Origin: Lachnospiraceae bacterium MC2017
GTDB taxonomy: Bacteria; Bacillota; Clostridia; Lachnospirales; Lachnospiraceae
Length of the DNA: 64,000 nt
Assembly (NCBI GenBank): GCA_000701625.1
Contig: KL370803.1
Coordinates: 251,206-315,205 of the forward strand
Direction of reading: 5' to 3'
The position numbers and the translations under genes are program-made. Under the pieces are notes generated by a model, which was given only the letters and a program-made list of their open reading frames with translations, did not search any database and was not told the DNA's origin. This document shows positions 37,369 through 46,510 of the stretch, piece by piece. Each line of letters begins with the position of its first letter. Position 1 is the stretch's first letter.

Positions 37369-38229
37369 TTACTTATTCAACGTTACAAAATAACCAACGA
37401 TCGCAACCAATCCTGCTATGAGACAATAAACCGAAAAAACAATATACTTTTTTCTCTTCACTACTACGAGCATTGTCTTTATAGCTATAAACCCTGAAAC
37501 AGCTGCCACGAACATTCCAACAAGATACATAGGATCAAATTTTTGTCCTGCTGCATCTGATATCTCAAGAACGGCTGCACCCATAACAGCCGGAATTGAC
37601 ATAATAAATGAGTACCTTACAGCAAATCTCTTTTCAAAGCCACAAAGCAGACACGCTGTAATAGTGGTTCCTGAACGAGATATACCGGGAAGTGTTGCAA
37701 ATCCCTGTCCTATACCTATTAGAGCTGCATCCCTGTATTTTGCAGCTCGCGGTGTCTTTTCTCCCTCATTTGCTCTGTCTGCAATAAAAAGAAGCGCTGA
37801 TGTCATAAGGAGAAAAATGCCCGGCATAATAAGAGTCGCGCTGGCATCTTTAACAATATCTTTAATAAGAATTCCTATGATCCCGGTTGGTATCGTTGAA
37901 ACTATAACCAGCATTACGAATTTGCGATATGCTGAATGAATAATTCTGGTTGTTGGTTCTTTTTTGATAAGATGTACAATATTTTTAACAGCGTCTGCTA
38001 TGATCCCGATTCCTTCTATTACCATCTTAAAAATGTCATGATGGAATGCAACGAATATTGAGATCAATGTACCGATGTGGAGCATTATATCAAAAAGGAA
38101 TAAATCCTCTGTTCCGTTTGCCACATGAAAAAGATTTTGAAAAATTGCCAGATGTCCAGATGATGATACAGGCAGGAACTCAGTAAGTCCCTGCAGGAGT
38201 CCCAAAAGAACTGCCTCGATGATACTCAC
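37369..38229 (-). CDS. uppP: Undecaprenyl-diphosphatase UppP (BacA)
   Basis: A 286-residue integral membrane phosphatase that recycles undecaprenyl diphosphate for wall and polymer synthesis and can give bacitracin resistance. The first motif is GLLQGLTEFLPVSSSGHLAI, with the active-site residues E and S, and the second is FATLPGISRSGTTITACLL. About eight helices are visible. It lies 20 bases upstream of ftsK on the same strand. Confidence 0.96.
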   Translation of the reverse strand: MSIIEAVLLGLLQGLTEFLPVSSSGHLAIFQNLFHVANGTEDLFLFDIMLHIGTLISIFVAFHHDIFKMVIEGIGIIADAVKNIVHLIKKEPTTRIIHSAYRKFVMLVIVSTIPTGIIGILIKDIVKDASATLIMPGIFLLMTSALLFIADRANEGEKTPRAAKYRDAALIGIGQGFATLPGISRSGTTITACLLCGFEKRFAVRYSFIMSIPAVMGAAVLEISDAAGQKFDPMYLVGMFVAAVSGFIAIKTMLVVVKRKKYIVFSVYCLIAGLVAIVGYFVTLNK

Positions 38230-38384
38230 AAAAAACCTCCAGAAAAACTATAATATATACATAGTGCTTGGGGCTTACGGGAATTCCAATAGAATTTCCT
38301 ATAAGTCAAAAATTTTCACACTATACCACAGTATAACAGAAATTATGTAATCCGCACAGGCGAACGCACTTGTATACATGCAAA

Positions 38385-38426
38385 TTTAAAAAGACCACAT
38401 GCAGTATAGAATACCACATGCGGCCT
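38385..38426 (-). terminator. Rho-independent terminator of the ilvN-ilvC unit
   Basis: On the minus strand a long stem, AGGCCGCATGTGGTAT then TCT then ATACTGCATGTGGTCT, pairs over 16 positions with several G-U pairs and is followed by TTTTTAAATTT. It begins 36 bases after the ilvC stop. Confidence 0.8.
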
Positions 38427-38461
38427 AATTATTCAAACAAGCGTTTGTATCAGAACATTAT

Positions 38462-39556
<1,095 letters not shown>

Positions 39557-39591
39557 TTATATCAGATTAATACTTTCCCTTAAGTCGGATC

Positions 39592-40092
39592 TCAGTCAAA
39601 CCAGATGACTCCCTCTGTTCCTCTCTGCAGTCCGGCTATTCCTGTACGGGCAATTTCCAGGATCCTGTAATCAGCGAGAAGATTTATAAATGCATCTACC
39701 TTACTCTGATTACCTGTTACCTCGATGATCAACGCATCCGGAGCTACATCAACAACATTTGCTCTGAATACATCTGCCATAGCTATGATCCCCGGTCGCG
39801 CCTTTGCGTCGACCTCAACCTTGATCATACAAAGTTCACGATATACCGAGTTATCCGGTTCCAAAGTTCGTATATCTCTGACATCGATCAGTTTTGCCAG
39901 CTGTTTCTCGATCTGCTCCAGGATCTCATCATCACCATCCGTAACTATAGTAATGCGTGTAAAACGTGGATCTGCTGTAACACCGGCTGTAATGCTGTCA
40001 ATGTTGTAGCCTCGTCTGGAAAACAATCCGGAAATACGACTCAGAACACCTGATGTATTATCAACGAGCAGCTGAAAAACTCTCTTCTGCAT
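39592..40092 (-). CDS. ilvN: Acetolactate synthase small (regulatory) subunit, copy associated with ilvC
   Basis: A 166-residue regulatory subunit. The N-terminal ACT domain (RVFQLLVDNTSGVLSRISGLFSRRGYNIDSITAGVT) binds feedback valine or similar effectors; the C-terminal half has RELCMIKVEVDAKARPGI and ILEIARTGIAGLQRG. AAGGAG precedes the ATG. It sits downstream of a good sigma-A promoter (40171-40199) and ahead of ilvC, apart from ilvB. A second paralogue next to ilvB is clearly different in sequence, so this is not a recent copy. Confidence 0.95.
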   Translation of the reverse strand: MQKRVFQLLVDNTSGVLSRISGLFSRRGYNIDSITAGVTADPRFTRITIVTDGDDEILEQIEKQLAKLIDVRDIRTLEPDNSVYRELCMIKVEVDAKARPGIIAMADVFRANVVDVAPDALIIEVTGNQSKVDAFINLLADYRILEIARTGIAGLQRGTEGVIWFD

Positions 40093-40394
40093 GATAAAGA
40101 CTCCTTGCCAACAGTTTTTATTGCATTATACTTCAAAACTTTACTGTCATAAAGTGAATGCTTGTGTATTAATATAAGCCTGCATTTTTTGTTTGTCAAT
40201 ACGAAAATATCCGCGTTCTACGAACAACTGTCTGTACTATATTAACATTTTGTAAAAAACTCAGAATAATATAGATCAAACTAATTGTCGTAAAACACGG
40301 ATATATAAACGTTTTCGTTCAAACTGTTTTTATCTTATAAGAAATTCCGATGGAATACCAATAATCATAAAAAATGAACTACGTGAATTTTTTA
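40093..40394 (-). promoter_or_regulatory. Intergenic region carrying the ilvN-ilvC promoter
   Basis: 302 bases without a gene. Besides the promoter at 40171-40199, the part near the upstream small-subunit gene holds a weak AAAAAAT/ATTTTTT hairpin that may act as its terminator. No T-box core (AGGGTGG-type) was found on the minus strand, so a tRNA-sensing leader is not supported. Confidence 0.55.
40171..40199 (-). promoter_or_regulatory. Sigma-A promoter for ilvN-ilvC
   Basis: On the minus strand: TTGACA, a 17-base spacer, TATATT. The -35 is perfect and the -10 matches 5 of 6. Transcription would start near 40164, giving a leader of about 70 bases before the second ilvN. Confidence 0.75.
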
Positions 40395-40877
40395 TCAGGA
40401 TTCAATACACTTCGGTAAAGCCAATGTGCCCGTTCGGGCAATTTCAACGATACTTACTCCTGAGAGAAGCTGGATCATCAAATTTGTGCGGTCTGGAGTA
40501 TCACAGATCTGAATGATCATCATATTTTTAGACATATCAACAATATCTGCCTTCATAGCATCACAAGTCTCCATAATATCCCGACGATTTGACTTATTAT
40601 ATTTAACCTTTATCATCATAAGTTCGCGGCTTACGGACACTTCTTCATCAAATGTCTTGATCTTGATGACATCCAGCTTTTTATTAAGCTGTTTCTCGAT
40701 CTGCTCCAAAGTTCTCTCATCTCCACTGGAAACGATCGTCATGCAGGAAACATCGCTGTGATCCGTCTCTCCAACAGCAAGCGAATCAATATTAAAGCAA
40801 CGGCGTGAGAAAAGACCTGCAACCTTTGAAAGCACACCGGCACGGTTTTCAACTAAAACAGAATATATCTTTTTCAT
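40395..40877 (-). CDS. ilvN: Acetolactate synthase small (regulatory) subunit, copy associated with ilvB
   Basis: A 160-residue ACT-domain protein (KIYSVLVENRAGVLSKVAGLFSRRCFNIDSLAVG) with the usual C-terminal part (SRELMMIKVKYNKSNRRDIM, VSIVEIARTGTLAL). It regulates the large subunit encoded 12 bases upstream. Compared with the paralogue at 39592-40092 it shows many changes, including CFNIDS for GYNIDS, which suggests that the two subunits answer different signals or partners. Confidence 0.95.
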   Translation of the reverse strand: MKKIYSVLVENRAGVLSKVAGLFSRRCFNIDSLAVGETDHSDVSCMTIVSSGDERTLEQIEKQLNKKLDVIKIKTFDEEVSVSRELMMIKVKYNKSNRRDIMETCDAMKADIVDMSKNMMIIQICDTPDRTNLMIQLLSGVSIVEIARTGTLALPKCIES

Positions 40878-40889
40878 GACTATCCTCCG

Positions 40890-42518
40890 TTACTTCATCA
40901 CTACTGTTTCCATCGGGTCGATCATAACTTCCAGGATCGCTGTTCCCTCCGTATGAAGGAATCCATCCAGAGTTTCAGACAATCCATCCATATTTTCAGC
41001 CCGGAAGTATTTCAGATGATAAGCCTCTGACAGTAATTTTAGATCGGGTTCACCTCCAAGTTTTACCATGTTGTAATCATCAGCATACGCAAAATGCTGA
41101 TGTTCTCTAACAAGACCCAGGTAATTATTTCTGAACACAACGATCTTTACCGGATAGTCATATTGATTCATAGTTGCGAGTTCCATCATGGACATCTGGA
41201 AAGAACCATCTCCACATACTGCCACAGCAAGTCTGTCTGGATCCGCTGCCACTGCTCCCATCGCAGCCGGCATGGAATATCCCATGGTTCCCATTCCGCC
41301 GCTGGTCATAAACAGACCACCCTCGCGGATCACGGCATTTCGACAGGAAAAGAGCTGATTCTGTCCCACATCAGCCACATATATGCCATTATCCGGCATT
41401 GCCTTTGAAAGCATGCGAACAAAAGCCTGCGGATTAACAAAATCCGGGGATGAATGGCGTTCTTCCTTCATGTCTTCACGGTATTTATTAAGTGTATCAA
41501 CCCAGGCACTATGCTCGCCGTGACATTCCTCAGCAAGGAAATCCTCAAATATATGTCTTGCATCTCCAACTATCGGAATTGTCGGTCCCACATTTTTACC
41601 GATTTCAGCAGGATCAACATCCATGTGTATCAGTACTTTGCCTTCAAGCGTCAGATCCGGAGATGACACTGCTCTATCCGCAACACGTGCACCTACCATG
41701 AGAAGCGTATCGCTTTCATTCATGGCACGATTTGCCAACGCATGACCGTTATTACCAACCATACCGAAATACATAGAATGATCTGTAGGCAATACCCCGA
41801 GTCCCATCATCGTAGATACAACAGGGATATTCTCTCTCTCAACAAACTCTTTAAGCGCCTTTTCCGCACGGCTCAGATGAATTCCTCCTCCGCAGCATAT
41901 AAGAGGACGCTTTGCCTTCTGCAAAACTTTTATTACCTTCTTTACCTGCGCCATATTTCCACGAATGGTCGGTTTGTACGTGCGAAGCTTCGGATCCCCC
42001 TCAAAAAGCTCAAATTTACTGACGGTCTGTTCCTGTACATCAAAAGGCACGTCAATAAGTACAGGTCCTCTACGACCTGTATTTGCGATATAAAAGGCTT
42101 CATGAATGATACGCGGGATATCTTTTGCATTACGTACGAGATAGCTGTACTTTACAAAAGACTCTGCTGCTCCAGTTACATCCGCTTCTTGAAAAACATC
42201 GGAACCAATCTGGTCAGAAACCACCTGTCCCGTGATACAGATCAGAGGTATTGAATCCGCAAATGCCGTAGCGATACCGGTAAGAAGATTCACCGCGCCC
42301 GGCCCACTGGTTACTGCACAGACCCCAGGCTTACCGCTGGTTCTTGCGTAACCACTAGCTGCATGTCCTGCATTTTGCTCTGTCCGAACTAATACCGACC
42401 GTATGTCAGTCTGACCGATACTATTCCAAAAGGGATCTATCGCCACACCCGAATAACCAAAAATCGTATCTACGCCTTCATGAAGAAGGCACTGTACCAT
42501 AGCATCTGCTCCATTCAT
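40890..42518 (-). CDS. ilvB: Acetolactate synthase large (catalytic) subunit
   Basis: A 542-residue ThDP enzyme that joins two pyruvates, or pyruvate and 2-oxobutyrate. The catalytic glutamate is in VLVRTEQNAGHAASGYARTSGKPGV, and the ThDP/Mg motif is GDGSFQMSMMELATMNQYDYPVKIVVFRNNYLG. The FAD-type middle domain lies between (TMMGLGVLPTDHSMYFGMVGNNG). The substrate and ThDP sites look intact. It starts 36 bases after metH and forms a unit with the following ilvN. Distinction from other ThDP enzymes rests on the overall match and the adjoining small subunit. Confidence 0.96.
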   Translation of the reverse strand: MNGADAMVQCLLHEGVDTIFGYSGVAIDPFWNSIGQTDIRSVLVRTEQNAGHAASGYARTSGKPGVCAVTSGPGAVNLLTGIATAFADSIPLICITGQVVSDQIGSDVFQEADVTGAAESFVKYSYLVRNAKDIPRIIHEAFYIANTGRRGPVLIDVPFDVQEQTVSKFELFEGDPKLRTYKPTIRGNMAQVKKVIKVLQKAKRPLICCGGGIHLSRAEKALKEFVERENIPVVSTMMGLGVLPTDHSMYFGMVGNNGHALANRAMNESDTLLMVGARVADRAVSSPDLTLEGKVLIHMDVDPAEIGKNVGPTIPIVGDARHIFEDFLAEECHGEHSAWVDTLNKYREDMKEERHSSPDFVNPQAFVRMLSKAMPDNGIYVADVGQNQLFSCRNAVIREGGLFMTSGGMGTMGYSMPAAMGAVAADPDRLAVAVCGDGSFQMSMMELATMNQYDYPVKIVVFRNNYLGLVREHQHFAYADDYNMVKLGGEPDLKLLSEAYHLKYFRAENMDGLSETLDGFLHTEGTAILEVMIDPMETVVMK

Positions 42519-42554
42519 ATAAAAACTCTTCCCTTTCCAACATAATATATGACC

Positions 42555-45113
42555 TTAAGCTATACCCATAAGCTTCTTTGCTACACGAACTGCATCAGCA
42601 GCATCTGATGAGTACGATGCATCTATCTCTTCCGCATAATCCGGCGTGATAACTGCACCACCTATCATAAAATGACATGTAACCCCTTCACTTCTGGCAT
42701 AATCGATCACATTTTTCATTTCACGCATAGTCGTAGTCATAAGCGCAGAAAGCGCGATTATATCTGCATCATATTCTTTCGCAGCCTTAATTATCTCTTC
42801 TTTCGGAACATCCTTTCCGAGATCGATCACTTCAAAACCATAGTTCTTCAGCATAAGAACTACAAGATTTTTACCTATATCGTGAATATCACCCTCAACT
42901 GTTGCTATCACGACTGTAGGCATCGATTCAGACGGATCTCTTCCTTCCTGAAGCAGAGGTTCGATAACGGCAATGCCGTTTTTCATTGTCTCACCACTAG
43001 CTATAAGCTGTGGAAGAAAGTATTTTTTTGCATCAAATAATCGACCGACCTCGTTTATTGCCGGTAAAAGTGAATCATTTAATATATCCTGCGGAGTCCT
43101 TCCGGAATCAAGGGCTTCCTTTACGATATCCGCTATATTTTTCCTGCGTCCCTTTAAAACAGCCTGCCAGACCTTATCATTTTCATAGGACGCATTAAGC
43201 CCGGCATCAGATTTTTTTGTCTCTTCCCCCTTCACGCTCTCATGAGGCTTATCACCAACACTATCCACCGCACGTGATCTGAGATTTTCCAGTTCAGACT
43301 TTTTAATAACGATCTCATCTTCATGAAGAGCCTTCATTTCATTCATCTGCTCTATATACGCAATATCCGCTTCAGGCTTTGCAAGAAGCAGATCTGCGCT
43401 CTTTGCTGCATTTACAAGTGCTTCCTGATTTGGATTAGCTATAGCCATGGTAAGTCCGGCCTGGATCGCAAGCGTAAGAAAAGCTGTATTGACGTTTATC
43501 CGCTCAGGAAGTCCAAAAGAAATATTAGAAAGGCCGCAAATTGTTGCAAGCCCCAGTTCTTCTCTGCAATACCTTATCGTTTCAAGCGTCTCAAGCGCAG
43601 CTGTCGGAGAAGCACCTACTGTTCCCACAAGTCCGTCGACAATGATATCTGTCTTCTTTAAGCCTATTTCAAAGGCCTTCTCACACACTGTCTTAATTAT
43701 ATTTTTCTTTTCATCCAGATTTTTGGGAAGACCCGTATCAGACAAGGGAAGGAGGATAAATGCCGCGCCGTATTTTTTTGCAAGACGCAGCATAGGCTCG
43801 CATTTAGCTGATTCCAATGAAATAGAATTCATAAGTGCCCTGCCCGGATATCGCCTGAGTGCTGCCTCCATGATATCCACATGGCTGGTATCTATTGACA
43901 GCGGAAGTTTAACAATCTGTGACACCTCATCAATAGCACGGACCATCAGGGATTTTTCATCGACACCGCTCATTCCCACATTAATATCGAGAACTGAAGC
44001 ACCCTTTTCATCCTGTTCCTCAGCAAAGTCTGATACTATATCAAAACATCCTTCACGAAGTTCAGCCTGGAGTGCTTTTTTTCCTGTTGGATTAATTCGT
44101 TCTCCAACTATCATAAATCTGCCATCCAGTCCGAATTCAAGTGTTTGTCTCTCTGAGGTCAGTGTATAGCGAGGCTTTCTCTCGCACTTATCCATGTCTG
44201 ATTTAAATGATATGGAATGAGTATGTTCATAAAGAGCTCTGATGTGTTCAGGTGTTGTTCCGCAACAGCCACCCAGTATAGAAGCACCGCAATTAACGAT
44301 TTCTTCCATATCCCTGCCAAATTCTTCAGGGTTAAGACGATACACCGTATCTCCGTTTTCATCGAGTTCGGGCAGTCCTGCGTTAGGTTTACAGATTATC
44401 GGCACTTCCGCAACTTCGATCATTTTTTTAATCATAGGAACCATCTGTTCAGGTCCTGTCGAACAATTTGCTCCAAACGCCGATACCCCCAACGACTGCA
44501 GCGTGATGAGTGCTGTAACCGGATCCGTTCCGTATAGACTCCTTCCATCACCCTCAAACGTCATTGTAGCTATTACAGGCAGATCACATACTTCCTTTGC
44601 AGCTATTACCGCTGCCCTTGTCTCCTGCAGACTCATCATAGTCTCGACTACAATAAGATCTGCTCCTGCCTCATAAAGAGCCTTAACCTGCTCCTTATAT
44701 ATATCTACAAGTTCTTCAAATTCCATCGGCCCCGCAGGTTTCAGCTGCACACCGGTCATAGTTATATCTCCGGCAACATAACACTGGGGAGCATCAGGTT
44801 TTTCCTTAAGAAAACGCCTTATCGCTTCTTTTGATTCTCCGACAAGAATACAGTTAAGTTCGTTTAATCGCCCTTCTAAATGATATTCGGAAAGTTTGAC
44901 TCTGTTTGCGGTAAACGTAGGAGCATAGACGATCCTTGTACCTGCGCGCAGATAATTCAACTGCAATTCTATGAGAACTTCAGGATTTTCAGAAATCCAC
45001 AGATCCGGACAGACTCCGGACGGCATCCCCGCTTTCTGAAGATTTGAACCGGTTGCGCCATCCAAATATACCGGACCTCCGGCTATAAGTGCGGCGAATT
45101 CTTCTTTCGTCAA
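42555..45113 (-). CDS. metH: Cobalamin-dependent methionine synthase MetH, without reactivation domain
   Basis: An 852-residue MetH with the order homocysteine-binding barrel (zinc cysteines in GANCSTGPEQ and GGCCGTTPEH), pterin barrel (RFMIVGERINPTGKK; DINVGMSG), B12 cap and B12 Rossmann domain (GDIHDIGKNLV, with the cobalt-ligand histidine in DIHDIG). The C-terminal SAM-binding reactivation domain of E. coli MetH is absent, as in many Firmicutes, so a separate reactivation factor is expected elsewhere. A poorly conserved linker at about residues 620-650 joins the modules. It starts 25 bases after the sortase gene and needs 5-methyl-THF from the one-carbon genes. Confidence 0.96.
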   Translation of the reverse strand: MTKEEFAALIAGGPVYLDGATGSNLQKAGMPSGVCPDLWISENPEVLIELQLNYLRAGTRIVYAPTFTANRVKLSEYHLEGRLNELNCILVGESKEAIRRFLKEKPDAPQCYVAGDITMTGVQLKPAGPMEFEELVDIYKEQVKALYEAGADLIVVETMMSLQETRAAVIAAKEVCDLPVIATMTFEGDGRSLYGTDPVTALITLQSLGVSAFGANCSTGPEQMVPMIKKMIEVAEVPIICKPNAGLPELDENGDTVYRLNPEEFGRDMEEIVNCGASILGGCCGTTPEHIRALYEHTHSISFKSDMDKCERKPRYTLTSERQTLEFGLDGRFMIVGERINPTGKKALQAELREGCFDIVSDFAEEQDEKGASVLDINVGMSGVDEKSLMVRAIDEVSQIVKLPLSIDTSHVDIMEAALRRYPGRALMNSISLESAKCEPMLRLAKKYGAAFILLPLSDTGLPKNLDEKKNIIKTVCEKAFEIGLKKTDIIVDGLVGTVGASPTAALETLETIRYCREELGLATICGLSNISFGLPERINVNTAFLTLAIQAGLTMAIANPNQEALVNAAKSADLLLAKPEADIAYIEQMNEMKALHEDEIVIKKSELENLRSRAVDSVGDKPHESVKGEETKKSDAGLNASYENDKVWQAVLKGRRKNIADIVKEALDSGRTPQDILNDSLLPAINEVGRLFDAKKYFLPQLIASGETMKNGIAVIEPLLQEGRDPSESMPTVVIATVEGDIHDIGKNLVVLMLKNYGFEVIDLGKDVPKEEIIKAAKEYDADIIALSALMTTTMREMKNVIDYARSEGVTCHFMIGGAVITPDYAEEIDASYSSDAADAVRVAKKLMGIA

Positions 45114-45138
45114 TTACAATTCCCTCCTCTTAAAACTT

Positions 45139-45933
45139 TTAGTCATCCTGCTCCCGTACACATATGACTACAAAACGACCATTTGACTCATCATAATCAC
45201 AGGTAGAAAGGATCAATAACCTTTCCCCATATTTTGCGGTAACACCCGTGTCATAATAAGCTGCTGCCTTCATCTCCTCAATTCCGGAGTAAAACTCCTG
45301 CGAAGATGCCGGATCTATAAACTGATAATACTTAAATGCTATTTCTGTATCCTGAAAAACATGAGACTGAAACGCAAACATAACATCATAAATTCCTGTC
45401 TCATAGATTGTATCAAACATTACTTTAGGATGAGCCTTGTAATATGACTCGGATTTGTACAGATCAAGATCTCCAAACATCTGGCCCGATGCCATATTGT
45501 GACCATAAATGATCCAGTTTTCGGATGGACGTATAACATCACACGCATCATCCATAAAGAGCGTCCCATTCCGGTCTTCTTCCTGATCCATATTATGATC
45601 AAGATAATACTCACCATTTCCGTTCAGCGATTTCATTACAGGATAGTCTATCTGCGTTCCCTCTATCTTAATCCAGCCTATCAGGTTCTTATTAAGATTA
45701 TATAAATCCTGATACTGCTGAAGAACATACAATTTTCGCGTTTCTCCCGATTCTGTGATAACTTCCTGCACCGTTGACATATTTGAATCTAGATGAAGAC
45801 CGCTTTTTTTCACCGCAACTTTTTCTGTTGCATGCGAACTTTTCCAATAATTCCACCCATAAAATCCCAGATATGCAAAACATCCCAGTGCGATCAATAT
45901 GGAAATCGCTCTGATCACCCCTCGTTTACTCAT
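45139..45933 (-). CDS. srtB: Class B sortase
   Basis: A 264-residue sortase with a basic start, one membrane helix at about residues 9-28 and the catalytic triad: histidine in WIIYGHNMASGQMFGDL, cysteine in RLLILSTCDYDESNGRFVVICVRE and the arginine in the same segment. The helix insertion before the cysteine fits class B (SrtB). It would anchor a surface protein, but no protein with an LPXTG-like or NPQTN-like tail appears in the window, so its substrate is unknown. It lies between a zinc-ribbon membrane protein and metH on the same strand. Confidence 0.9.
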   Translation of the reverse strand: MSKRGVIRAISILIALGCFAYLGFYGWNYWKSSHATEKVAVKKSGLHLDSNMSTVQEVITESGETRKLYVLQQYQDLYNLNKNLIGWIKIEGTQIDYPVMKSLNGNGEYYLDHNMDQEEDRNGTLFMDDACDVIRPSENWIIYGHNMASGQMFGDLDLYKSESYYKAHPKVMFDTIYETGIYDVMFAFQSHVFQDTEIAFKYYQFIDPASSQEFYSGIEEMKAAAYYDTGVTAKYGERLLILSTCDYDESNGRFVVICVREQDD

Positions 45934-46019
45934 CCGAGTCCCCCTTGTAAATCGTTATAAAACTAACTGATGACACGAAAAACTTCTCTACTGATGCAGC
46001 TCTCACAATCCAGTTATCA

Positions 46020-46508
46020 TCATGTATTTCTGATAAATTCAGTTCTGCATTTCGGACATCTTATCTGTATCCTTCCCTTATTTGCCGGTACTCTGACCTG
46101 CGCTCCACAACCGGGACACGGAAAAATGCAGTATTTCAGACGTGAATCATCGCTCTTTTCTGCATTTTTCCCCTTCCTGATATTCTTAAATCCGGCTGTA
46201 AAGTCATTCCACCATTTTCTGATATCCCGCCGAATGCCCTCAGTATGGTATAGGAACCCATCTCTCATCCTCAAAAAACGTAGATTTTCCCCTTGTCTCT
46301 TTGCATAATCATGAGAAAACATCCGGTAAAAATTCCATATAATTACAATCGTCATTAATATTAGAAAAATAAGTGCCGGTGAAAATCTCATGGAAATAAC
46401 CGCAAATACAAACAACACTATTGATAGAACTGCTAAAAAAGAACTTAGTTCATCTGTACCATATTTTCCGGTCATCAACTGCTGTAACCATTTGTTAAAC
46501 AATCTCAT
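46020..46508 (-). CDS. Small membrane protein with C-terminal zinc ribbon
   Basis: About 162 residues from the ATG at 46508 (MRLFNKWLQQLM); a TTG six bases earlier overlaps the PBP stop. Two adjacent membrane helices are at about residues 23-65, then a basic middle part, and a C-terminal zinc ribbon IFPCPGCGAQVRVPANKGRIQIRCPKCRTEF (CxxC...CxxC), all on the cytoplasmic side. Not assigned to a characterised family. It is coupled to the PBP gene, which suggests an envelope role. Confidence 0.78.
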   Translation of the reverse strand: MRLFNKWLQQLMTGKYGTDELSSFLAVLSIVLFVFAVISMRFSPALIFLILMTIVIIWNFYRMFSHDYAKRQGENLRFLRMRDGFLYHTEGIRRDIRKWWNDFTAGFKNIRKGKNAEKSDDSRLKYCIFPCPGCGAQVRVPANKGRIQIRCPKCRTEFIRNT

Positions 46509-46510
46509 AC

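Noticed and set aside
40093-40394. T-box leader for the ilv genes
   Set aside because: No AGGGTGG-type T-box core and no suitable stem I on the minus strand.
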